Origin: Diphasiastrum complanatum | Taxonomy: Eukaryota; Streptophyta; Lycopodiopsida; Lycopodiales; Lycopodiaceae | Reading direction: 5' to 3' | NCBI GenBank assembly: GCA_029204225.1 | Contig: CM055106.1 | Coordinates: 11,266,539 to 11,330,538, forward strand | DNA length: 64,000 nucleotides | In this document: positions 34,375-46,100 of the stretch, in pieces | Layout: the number at the start of each line of letters is the position of its first letter | Numbering within the stretch: the first letter of the stretch is position 1 | Notes under the pieces: generated by a model | The model's database searches: none | What the model saw: only the letters and a program-made list of their open reading frames with translations | What the model was told of the DNA's origin: nothing | Position numbers and translations under genes: made by a program

Positions 34375-36617
34375 TCATAGTCTTTTGAATTGTGTGGGCG
34401 TTAACTGCTCTCCCACGTATACGCTCTTTTCTTCTTCACCTGGCTCGGCAAGGTTCATGGGTTGCGTTCGTGCAGGTCCTTCGAAGACTTGTTCCGCTGG
34501 TGCCTGACTTTGATCAGGTTCTCGCTGGGCTTGCAACATCATAATTACCACGTCGTCCAGGGTATAATCATTGAAGGTCTCAAGCATCTCGTGAATTGGT
34601 GCTTGTCGAGATTCCTCCTTCAGCATATTGATCTTAGCCCGACTAGTCATCTTTTGATTTTTCGTCATCTGAGAAGAAGATGACGCTGTATCAAACATCC
34701 TGATTGATTTCAAGAAATCCAACACCTTCTTTTTGTCATATCGGTGGATTCGTCCTTGTTGTCTTTCTTCAGAACTGGTGTGACATTCGTCTCGTGTTTG
34801 CGAATACCAACATCCACTATAGCTATAGCTTCTTCAGGTAGGTCACTCCATCGGATCACCTGATTGTAGCGTTGCTTCAATTGGTTCTTCTTGTTCGCAA
34901 GTGCCCTTGGTGGATCTATCCTTGAAACTTTTACCATAGCAGATTTTTGCGGCAGTTAAGCTGGTATTTTCTTAATTCCATAACGATCTGTGTCCATGTG
35001 CTGTAGGACCTGCTCATCAGTCAGTTCAGTCTCCTTGTTGTAAGTCAGAGCATGTTGCCAAGGGACTAAATCATCGTCCACTAGGTTCTCAATAGATTCC
35101 GCTGACAGCCATGCTACGTTTATCATATTCACTCCAAATGTAATTGGTGTGTCCATGGTGTAACACTTGAGTGAAGATGTGTTGGGTTCAGGATCTAATT
35201 TGTATTGACATGCTTGGCAATTAATCGTTGCTAATGCATCCGTCCATCTCACGACATCCGTCTCTGAATCGTAGTGACCACCCTTGGCTTGCCTTGGGCG
35301 ATCTATCGTGTAATCTGCGTGGATGATCCGTCATCAGCCTTGGGTGCAAGTGGTTTCACCGCCCATGTGGTTGGATCGACCATTACAGCCTGCTCTCTGT
35401 TCTCAAAGGTGAGTTTCCCCGTACCCCAGTTGTGTACTACTTGTGTTGTGAACTCGAGGGTGAAGGCTTGTCCTAAGTTCTTAAAGGCCAAAAAAATTAA
35501 TTGGCTTATCATTCACATAAAGCTAGTCTCGAATCAACTTAATGAAAATCAAATATATGTCCATCTTGTTTTTGCATAATGTCCATCAATTCCTAGGCCC
35601 TTTTTTTCTAGAGGTTGCCCATCCTCAATCATGGTCATTCGCACTTATTTTCTAGAGGTTGCCCACCTCAATCATGGTGGAAAATGTCACTAGGGTGATT
35701 AGACCCTAGGCCTTATCCTGTTCTTTATAGACTCCTTTGAGCCTTCATTATAGACTTAGTAATAAGCCTTCTTTATAGACTCTGTTGAGCCTTCATTATA
35801 GACTTTGTCAAAAGCATTCTTGATTATTGTCTTTAAGCTTAGAAAGCTTCTTGTTTCGAATCTTGTTTCTCCTGGCACTTTCTCGAGTACCTGCACATAC
35901 CCTCAAAGAGAGGTCAGTCCTTAAGCCCAGAGGGCTTCTTATTCTTGTTCTGATTCTTCATGTACGTTCGTGTGTACTGCACATCCCTTCAAAGAAAGAT
36001 CAGTGTTCATAATACCATCAAACATGGTTCATAGAAGATTTTTAGTTCTACAGGTGTCAATGTCTGTTACTCAATTCATTAAAGTAATAAATTCATACAA
36101 TATCCTAAAAGAATATTGATCATTGATAATTCTATATCATCAAAGTCTATCTAGGTTGGAAGCTGGGAAAGTCTTTATCACTTAGGAGCAATTTGTCTTT
36201 ACAAATTACATGTGTAGTCCTCACCCATGGTCTTTCTAGTAAAACACGGTATGCAGATGGAAATTCAGTTATATCCATTACTACAAAGCTGGTCACAAAC
36301 TGCATGCCTGCTATTTTTATAGGGATATCGGCAATCACACCCTTCGGTTTTACACAGGATTGATCCGCTAGCTTGATGGCGAATCATCCCTGTAAACCCC
36401 ACTTTCGGTACAAAGTAGTGGATATCAAATTAACAGCTGATCCTCCATCTACTACTACTGCTTCGTCCTCGAATCTCGTGTGTTTGATTGGCAGGGTGAT
36501 GTTGTGTTCCTCACTCTCCCATGCTGCTCCAATGTGGAGGATGTTACTAGTCTCTTCGTAGCCCCCGTACAATATATGGGCTCTGGCACTACTGGCTCCG
36601 CGTCCACTTTGACCCAT
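34375..36617 (-). pseudogene. Gypsy protease and protease-RT linker
   Basis: FEDEAVVVDGGSAVNLIS contains the gypsy retropepsin active site in its D-G-G-S form (36500-36440). FPSAYRVLLERPWVR (36250) is the usual G/ERPW segment following it. A frame-shifted linker lies between 35510 and 34375. The coding sequence is interrupted by an insertion at 35580-36020. Confidence 0.65.
35580..36020. repeat. Insertion of short tandem duplications within gypsy pol
   Basis: Three separate two-copy tandem repeats follow each other: TTCTAGAGGTTGCCCA units near 35606 and 35650, 48-bp units at 35721 and 35769 (TTCTTTATAGACTC), and 88-bp units at 35833 and 35921 (TTAAGC). None is coding, and the stretch separates protease from the linker. 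Confidence 0.7.
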
Positions 36618-37990
36618 TCAGCCAAAAGGCTTTTAGCTTGTGGTGCAATCCGCAGTAATTCCCCAAGGGGTAAACTAACACGACTCGCTAGTAGGAGGTT
36701 CCATAGGTTTTTCCTTTTCTGATCAGTGCGCAATGGTGAGCCCGTTCGTGGTTCTCGTTCGTCATCAGCAGGAGGTTCCATAGGTTTTTCCTTTTCCTTT
36801 TCTTGCTCTTTTTCCTCCGCTTGTGCTCTCTGTACCCAGTGCCGTATCTTCTGGTATTGTCTCCTTTCTTCCCTCACATCCGGATATGGCGCTGAAGTTG
36901 AGGGTTGGTCATAAGTGACCAATGGTGGTGGTGAGGGAGCCACTTCCTTCCTCTTATGTGCTCGCGTAATGGCTAACACAGGGGCATGGAAATGTTGCCT
37001 TTTCGGTGGCATCCCCTCTGGAACTATTGCTTGTTGTATTGCAATAAAGTTCAATGGTGCGCTAGTCCCAGGTCTCAATGGACAATTCTTGAAGCAGTGT
37101 CCATAACCGCATTCTCGACAAAAGGATGTATATTGTCTCTTGTAAGGACATTCAGCAATTCTGTATCCTTCGTCTCATCCGTAGCAGCCGTAATTTCTTC
37201 CGCCTTGACGCTGAGTTTGAGCTGCATAGGCTGCAATATATTCATTTATGGCAGGATCCATATATGGTTCATCCGACCCATACCATTGCTGCTGCTCAGG
37301 TTGAGGTGGTACTGGCATCTCTGGTTCTGTTGTTGTCAAGTTTACGTGGGCCACTTGTTGATTGGTTGGCCCCGATGGTGCAGGTAAGGCCATACACTGT
37401 TGATTATTCGATGCGCCGTACCTCGGTGCTGCATTTGGTGCCCCTTGATGATATGGATAAGAAGTCTGATAAGACTCCTTTTCTGTTAGACAAATTGGGG
37501 GTTAAATGGGCAAAATGTCGTATCGTGCGATGTTGTGTTGCACAAATGGAAAAATCTATGGGTCAGTCTCAGATTTTGTTTAAGGATCGGACACTCGTCC
37601 GCTATATGGTTTTGTGTGCATACTGAACACCATACATTTTTGCGTCGGGGATAATATAGCTGGTTCTGTTCTGGTAGATTTGACGTTGCTGGTACAGCTC
37701 CTTATAAGGCTTTCAGTTTCTAATTAAACTGCGTCGTAAGCTGCTCCATCTGCTGTTTGTGTAATTTTGTCATCTGTTCCAACATTAGTTCTATGGAAGC
37801 ATTTGATGATGACGATGCTATCGAGGGATTAGGAGTATGGGTGGATGGATATTCATCGTCTGATCCCTCATCCTCTTCCCTGATGGCATCCTCCATAGCT
37901 TCTTGTAGAGTAGAGTATTGCTCTCGTCGTTTCAGTTCTCTCCTGATGCTACGTGGTAGTCCTGCTAGGAACCACATGATCACCGCATGA
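36455..37990 (-). pseudogene. Gypsy gag region with CCHC knuckle
   Basis: The N-terminal part (37983-37720) includes FLAGLPRSIRRELKRREQY, a capsid C-terminal motif. Near 37120-37085 a zinc knuckle reads C-R-E-C-G-Y-G-H-C-F-K-N-C, one residue short between the second Cys and His against the consensus. A charged linker rich in Glu/Lys (36840-36760) follows. Broken into several frames. Confidence 0.65.
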
Positions 37991-37999
37991 TCGGGAGCT

Positions 38000-40119
38000 T
38001 TCCAAAAAGCAAGAGACTATCTTACTATCTTCAACAAAATTTAAGTACAAAAAATTAACTTCCACATCAAAGGAGGTTCTAAATCCTTGACAAAGGATCC
38101 ATTCATCAAGCTAAGATCATCCCTTGGAGTTATGGATAAATCTATCATATCATTTTCAAGCTAATTTTTTAGGAGTGTGAAAAATACAAAAAACATTAAT
38201 GTTTTATGTTTGTAGAATATATCAGGGTTTTGGACAGATCTAGACTAGAGTGGGTGATAGATTTTTGAAATTAGTATCGCATAGTGTAGTATGGAGTGGA
38301 TCCAATGAGAACAGGCATGGCTATTTAAGATAAAATTGATAGTTACTAAGAGTACAAAAGTTGAGTGTTGTTGCACTCCTACATCAAGGCAAAATTAGTT
38401 TGTCAAGTCTTACTATCATTTATTACCATAATAGTATAGATAAATATAATCTTAACACATACAACTTGAGCTAATGCTAGTTCATCATCTTTTTTTTTCT
38501 CTATTGCTTGATTTGGTATTTTCTTCTTGTTTTTGTCTTGTTCATTCTTTTGGAAGCTCTTTGGCTCCTAAGTTTGGCTCTTTCACTTTATTGCTAAAAA
38601 GCAAATACCTAAAAGGAGCCTAATGCACACTCAAAAGAGAAAAACTAATCCCAAAAACTAGTGCGAGGACTGAAAATAGAAGGAGAAAGATAAATGGAAG
38701 CAAGAAAATTAGGAAGACAATCTCCACCATGTCCTTTGTTTTTTGAATAATGTACAATACCTACAAGGACATAAAAATCACGATTGCCAGCATGCAACAC
38801 AAGAGAAGCTTCCAAAAGATGCAACACCTTAAGAAGATATTCCTACAGCCCAAGTTATCATTTTTTAAGTTCTCAAAACAAAAGAAGACAAATGCATTCT
38901 ACTAAGAGCCTATACGCTTATATACGAGATTTGGTAACCAAAATAAACGTGTCAATGGCTAAACGTAGGAAAAGATAAGCTTTGATTGCAAAAAAATTTG
39001 GAATTATTGACTCTTTTGACATGAACAAGACTCTTTTAGCCATATGTACTATAGCCAAAAATGTTACATTGTGGTTATCTAAGAATCAATTAATATTATA
39101 AAATCTTGCTTATCCTTTAAATCAAAATATAGTCAAAGATAAAGCCAACAACAAGAATTTATATCAAAGCTTTGAATTAAGAAGTCTTCTAAAGAGATGA
39201 GAAATTTAAGTAAAGTATATTGTTATAGGGTGGCTTCACATTAGCGGCAATGACGTTTGCGGACCACCTCTCTTTCAAACCTTGGAGGTAAGTGTGTCAA
39301 ATGAAATGTTGCAAGTTGATTGTCCCAATTGAATAAATGCAATGCCAATAATTCATTTTCCTTAACTAGCCCTTCGCTCCTCAACATGTTGGGCAATATC
39401 TACTGGTCCAAAATGGGTTTAAATTGCCGCTAGATGGCAAGAGGGCCCTTGCCGAGGTGGCAGCTCAAAGAGTATGAAAAAGGGTGAGGCCTCTCTAACA
39501 AACCAAGTGGAGGACTGGTTTCCACGTCAAGTGTGAAACCACCGCAAGTGAACTTAATGGATATCAATGTTCTTAAGGAAAGTCTTATAGAAAATGTGTG
39601 CTCTTTGAGTTTTTCATCATATCTATGGCGATGTCATCAACAAAAAGGCAAAGGCAAAGATTATGTAAGCTTTGAGACTTATAGAGACAAACAATTGCAC
39701 CAAAGCCCAAATCGAGAAGAAAAGTTAGTATATGAGATGACACCCCTGATTGCAAAATTATTCATTCCGCGTCCATCTTACACATGAATTCATCACTATA
39801 GACTCACTTCCTGGGTGGCCAAAGCATCCTGCCTAAGATTCAAAACAAAGTGAAAACTTCTCACAAAATTAACAACAGACATAAACATATCTCTAAAATC
39901 GTCACCTATGATATCATCATGCTTGGGGCCTGTACAGCCATTGCACCCTCTAGACTTACAATTATAAAGCCCTGAGTGACCTATCCATGTTCCCTTGAAT
40001 ATAGGTGTGCCTTATATCCGAAAGCTTCTTATGAAACTATGTGCAGTGAGGCACATTTCCCACAGTTGCTATTGAACTTAGTTTCAGAGCTTTACAGAAG
40101 CTGAATCAGAAATCTTAGC
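38000..40119. other. No gene recognised; 3' flank of G6PDH
   Basis: AT-rich intergenic DNA. An 84-codon plus frame at 39533-39787 has no known domain. The 3' UTR of the minus-strand G6PDH gene must lie just left of 40120, but no clear polyadenylation signal was singled out. Confidence 0.4.
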
Positions 40120-43100
40120 TCAAGTGTTTTGCGTTTCTGCCCCTAAATCACCCCATCTCACATTATGTTTTGCTGCCAGATAATAAGCTCCAACTGGGCC
40201 ACGGCTGCCATAAGGGTAGAGCTCAGGTGCCACTTTCTTTTCTTCCAAGTCTTTCAGCAAAGGAGTGAAAAGGGACCATGCAGCATCCAGTTCATCGCTT
40301 CTTATGAACAAACGCCGCTCCCCCTCAATAGCATCCAATAACAAGCGTTCATATGCATCGGGAATCTCTCGAGAGTATCTAAATGAGCACATTTGCACCT
40401 CAGTCGGGAAATGATACAAAATTTGTCAAAAAGGCACACCAATAGCTGTCCAGAACATAATATAATAATCTTTGCATCTGAAGGAACAAAATGGCATACA
40501 GTTGCAGCATGCACACAAACCACGCGCCTTTAAGAGCATGCAAATGATAATTCATATTGAATTGAATTTCTGAAAAGAATGTCAGCTTGAATAGCATTTC
40601 ACAATTTTACCTGTCAGAATATAACAAGTTCAAATTGCTCCGGTCCAGCCGCATTCCCAGTCCAGGGACTTTGTTATTAATCTTCAGATAGATTGCTTCA
40701 TCTGGTTGCACACGAATTACAAGTTCATTGGTTGCGTGGTCCAAGTCCATGCCGAAACTCCTTTTGAAAAGATGTCCAGGCACGTGTCTGAACTGCACCC
40801 TTATCTCTGTTCTGTGATGTTTTAATGATCATCATAATATTCGAGAAGTAAGACGATTGTCTCAAAATTGTACAAGCTATTGAAAGAAAGCCTGATAAAT
40901 GCAGAGAAACTCCTCTGGCATTTTTTGAACTTCCACTAGCTTACATCTAGCGTAATGGCAACTAAACCTTAACTTAAGTACGGTACCGCCAGCAGTAGCC
41001 AATAGAATCTGTAATCTTTCAGAAACCCTAACAAAAGTGGAGACGTATAGTCAACATTAAGTAAAATTCTGTAACTAAGGTTGTTACACAATTACCGGCG
41101 ACTATGCAAAGCTTTTCCGGCCTTCATCAAAAATGGTATACCATCCCATCGAGCATTATCAATAAATAAAGCTGCGGCTGCAAATGTGGGGGTGATACTG
41201 TTCCTAGGTACTGTTTTGTCATCCGTATATCCCGGATATTTGATGCCACCCTTGTAGTGACTTTTGTACTGGCCAACCACCACATCCTCAAGCTTCAAGG
41301 GTCTCATTGAACGCAAAACCTTCACCTGCAGGGATAATATTTTAGCTCAAACGACTGTGAACACTTGTATGATTGAAGACTGAATGGGATCAAGAAGCTA
41401 CTTATGTAAGGATCTAGCGAAATCATCAAGAGGAACTAAAACCTCCAGAGACCTAATGGCATCAGTCGTTTCATACTAGAAGACAATGACAATATTGTAG
41501 GGCACAAAAAGTAGATTGTCAACTGACCTTCTCATTTCTCATGTCCTCAGCATCCAAGCTAACAGGAGGTTCCATAGCAAAAAGGGCGAGTATCTGAAGT
41601 AGATGATTTTGCATGATGTCACGAATGATGCCATAATTGTCGAAGTATCTGCCAAAGTTTCACATCATTGCGGTAGCTCAGAATCATGCATACGATCTAC
41701 AAATGCTATGATCCACAAAAATAAGGTCCAAAGACTGTTGTGCGGCATGCTAGGTTGCCTATAAAGTTTCCAAAAATCTAGGCTCACCCTCCTCGGCCCT
41801 CTGTTCCAAAATCTTCTGAAAAGATAAGCTGCACGTTCCTTATGTACTGCCTTGACCATAAAGGCTCAAATACAAGATTGGAAAAGCGCAAAACTGACAT
41901 GTTTTCAACAAGCTCCTTTCCCAGGTAATGATCAATCCTGAAATGCCAAAAAATGAACTTTCTATCATATCATCCTTGATTTCTCATTTCTACAGCTATT
42001 TGGAACTTAGGGATATTACATCCAAGCTACGAAACAACCAAAACTAGACTGTGGCAGCCACTAAACAGTATGCTTAAATATAACACTAGGAATTGGGATG
42101 TGGCAGTAAGAAGCTCACCTATATATCTGCTCCTCTGTCAGGTAATTTTTCAGTCCTCTTGTCAATTCTGCTGAGGACTCCGAATCTCTGCCGAAGGGTT
42201 TTTCAACAATTACACGGGTCCATCCCTTTGAAGAAGAAGTGCGCAGACTTGCACATCTTGCAACCTCGATAAATATGTCCGGAGGAATTGACAGGTAAAA
42301 GAGGCGGTTCGCCAATCTGATACCCTGAAAGCGTCGAACTATCTCAATCTTAACTTTGGTCTAATGTGGCAAAGAAGAAATCTAATAAACCATGTTAAAA
42401 GAGCAATTTTATCCCATCTATTGAAATGATTCCAGAAGCCAAACTGAACCACGTCACCACTTAAATTCTAAAAAAGTGGCAAATTGAAGACATTAAGTAG
42501 GTTATATGGTCGTTACCCTACCCATTCCTATGAAAAGGAAGTTATCCACATGTCACCCGACCACTTGTTGGGATGTCAACTTCTTGAAGTACACCTACGA
42601 AGAAGATAGGACGAGAATACTCTTACTCCTTTTTTACTATCAATCTCTATTTTGCAGTTGTCTGATTTTGTGTGGTGAAGTAATTTCTTTTGTATGTTCA
42701 ACAAAACAATTAGATCATCATCAAAGGTTATAGGCCCACTATTTACGTGCAGCCACATCACCACTCAGCAATCACTACAGGTTACGTCCAAGTCCATAAT
42801 CGATTTGACAAGGGTTGAGATGAAAGCTTGATCACAGACTTGCAAGAGGTGATGCCTGCAGAAATTGAGAATGTGACCGATGTTGGGTCAATTGTAAACT
42901 TCAGTTACAGTCAGGTTGATGTGAAACCAGTTAACCGTTATAAGGTCGTGTGCCTGTTCTTGGGGACTAAGATACTCCCTTATGTAATTAGGATCTTGGC
43001 ATGTATGTGTCCAATACTTGATGGACATCCATTAAGCGAATAAATATGAGTGGATCGAATGTAAAGATCACTCAAGCTTTTTGTACTCTTGTTTTGTGCG

Positions 43101-46100
43101 TGTCAGCCTATTGCTTGGTTAGATTATTTCAATCGTGCAGGTACCACACTGATAATAGCCTTCAATGGTTATGGGCCCATGTCACTAGGTCGATCAATCA
43201 TCAGACAGTACGCTGCTGTACTAACAGACAGGTGTGAAAGAGAGATTAAGGGAAGGAAAGAGCTCTTGAAACCTCAAAATTTGCAAGAACGAGCTGTTTT
43301 TCTGTTAAATTCAAGCATGGTGACAGAAGTGAGCCCGTTGGTAGATTCGCAAGCCTTGGAGAAGTTGGAAAGGTCGAATTATGCCAATTGGAGTCGGAAG
43401 ATGAAGCTGATCCTAGAAGAGAGGGGGCTGTGGGGGGTGGTTGATGGGAGCGATGCTGTTGACCGTGACAGAGAGGGAATCGCTGTCAATACAGTCATGG
43501 CGAAGCATGGGGAACCAGGGAGGGAGAGGCATGCTTACCTGATGATTTTTCTGTCACTGGGTGACAGTGTAAGCAGAGTCAGATATGCAAAGACTTCCAA
43601 AGATGCATAAAAACAACTAAAGGTGGCTTTGATACCAACTGTTACATGCTGCAACTCCAAAAACTGCCAAGTGCCAATAATCAAAAGAAATCGAACACTT
43701 GCAACCCCGCAGTAGGACCCAATCTTGATCCACCCTCCATGCCCTAGGCTTGAGATTTGGAATGAAGCAAGATCCAACCCTGTCCAATGTCCAGTTTCAA
43801 GTAGGGGTGGGATCCGAGGATTGGATATATATCTATGACAAAAAAACAATGAACAAGATATCTATAGTACATGTATAAACTTAAATCAGAATAGCATCTA
43901 CTGAAATTGGCTTTAAGATAGAACTTGTCAACTTTTTGGTACCAAGTCTTGACGATTGTTTAATCTGTACGACGCCTTCTTCAATTTACAAACCTGATGA
44001 TTATTAGCTTCAAACCTAGGAGGCTATCTCATATAAACTTCTTGGTCTGGGTCCCCATGTAAGAATGTGTTCCTTACATTCATTTGTTCTACTTCCATAT
44101 CCTAGATTGTTGCCCATGTCAACAAGAATCTAAATGAGGTCATTTTCATAATTGGCGCAAATGTTTCAATGTAGTCAAGGCCTTCGATTTGCCTGCATCC
44201 TTTGGCAACCAACCTGGCCCTCTTTCGATTGATCCAGCCACATGGTATTTGATTTTGAATACCCATTTGCACCCCACTACTTAGCTTTGTGAGTTCCCAA
44301 GCACCATATTTTGCAAATGAATCTAATTCTTTTCTCATTGCTTCATTCCACAAATCTTTGTCATTGTCACGTCCCTTTACCCTTGCCATCGTTGTCGTTA
44401 GGCAAGAAACATGAAGTAACAGAAGAGGAAGCAAAAGAATATTGGATAGACCCTTAAGATGTTGGAAATACTGCTTCAATATGACAAATGTGACTGTTCT
44501 ACTCCAAATCACAATGTGTCAGAGATAATAATGCTACAAAAATAGAATACTAGGTAGAAATGCTCACATTAATCTCCACCTTGATATCTAGAACATTTCA
44601 CAATCATGTGTTAGGGCACATGAACCTAGCTAAGATCTCGTTGGCTCTCCGAGTTCACTTAATCACAAGTGAGCGAAGGATTTTTTCAAGATGGACGTCC
44701 AATGCCTGCTTAAAGGCAAGGCCCAATCCTAACCATAACTATCACCTACCACAATTAGCTCTTGTTAGGCCCTTCTGAGAGTTTTATAGGCCCTATTTAG
44801 CTTGTTATTCTTATAAGGCATTTTGAGGGGTTCAAAGAGGGAGCACCCTTCATTTTTAGGCTAATAGTTCCTTATGGCCCAACAAAGCTTACAATGGATA
44901 TTAATTTGTATTTTTGAACATTGATGTATTAAAACGGGGGGTTTGGGGGGGGGGGGGGGGTAGCCCCCCGAGAAACAGGGGGTCCGGGGGGGGGTAGCCC
45001 CCCGGTGGGGGGTTTGGGGGGCAACGCCCCCCAACGGCAAGGTCCGGGGGTAAGGCCTCTTCATGACTTGGCCTTCCATTACCTAGCGAAAACACACTTA
45101 CTGGGACCATCTGTGATCGTAACAGACATGCTAGAGGTTAGTTTTGAATTTTTATCCTTGATAGAACCCAACATGGATTAATGCACCTGAACTAGACCAT
45201 CCTGCACCCGAAATAGTCGGCAAATTACACAGTAATTATGCTCTTAATTAGAGCTTTCATCTGATACCCATATTGCCCAAAAAAAAAACCCAATTTTTTT
45301 TTTAAAAAAAAAAGTGTTTCTGGAATTTTTTCAAAAATTCCAAAACGCGATTCTGAAACACGTTTCAGAAACGTAGTGCAACTATGGTTCAATTAGAGGA
45401 TCTGTCAACCTTTGCATATAAGGAACCTCAAGCCATTGTTGATGTACGTCAATGTGGACTCCGAAACTAGGAAATGACTGAGTACTTGGTTCATTGGAAA
45501 GGCAATTCCAATGATGACACTTGGGAAAAGGAACACAACCTAAGACAAAGATTCCTAGATATGCTTCCTTAGAAGAAAATTCTTTTAAGCGAGAGGGAAT
45601 GTAAGGGCCATCCCTACTTGAAACTGGACGTTGGACCATGGCCTGTTGACTTGACCAGTGACTCGTGGAATGCATGTACGCCACTTGTTGTAATCAGGGC
45701 TGTGTATTTGGCATGGACACTCCTACCCTGTTGGTATAGATTGGGAGGGAGGACTCTCAAACCATTGATTCTATCTACCTAGGAGAAGGTGGATGGCAAT
45801 GCACATGCGCATAGCTAGGATGGAGCTAGCTGGAGGCAAGTGATGGCTGAAGGTGCTCGTGGGCAGTATAGGACGTTGTTAGTGCTGGAGCTTGGATCTT
45901 GCTTGATTCCAAGTCTCAGGCCTAGAAATGGGGTTGGATCTGGATTGGGTTTTATGGCGGGGTGGATCGTGAGTGTCCATTTTCGTGTGATGACTGGCAC
46001 GTGGTGGTCTTCGGATTTGTAGTATGTAACAAAACCCTATAGAAGTCTGGTGGGATATTGCAACAATTGTGACAAAATCAACTCACTTTTAACAGATCCT

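Larger units (their letters stand above)
31866..37990 (-). mobile_element. Degenerate Ty3/gypsy retrotransposon, gag-pol
   Basis: Minus-strand domains occur in canonical gypsy order: gag (37990-36620), protease (about 36520-36150), a linker, reverse transcriptase (34371-33547), RNase H (33439-32981), and integrase with its C-terminal domain (32894-31866). Integrase after RNase H defines Ty3/gypsy. Frameshifts separate most domains and a non-coding insertion splits it at 35580-36020. Flanking LTRs could not be delimited: the 3' one should lie left of 31866. No chromodomain is visible after the integrase, so a non-chromovirus lineage is likely. Confidence 0.8.
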
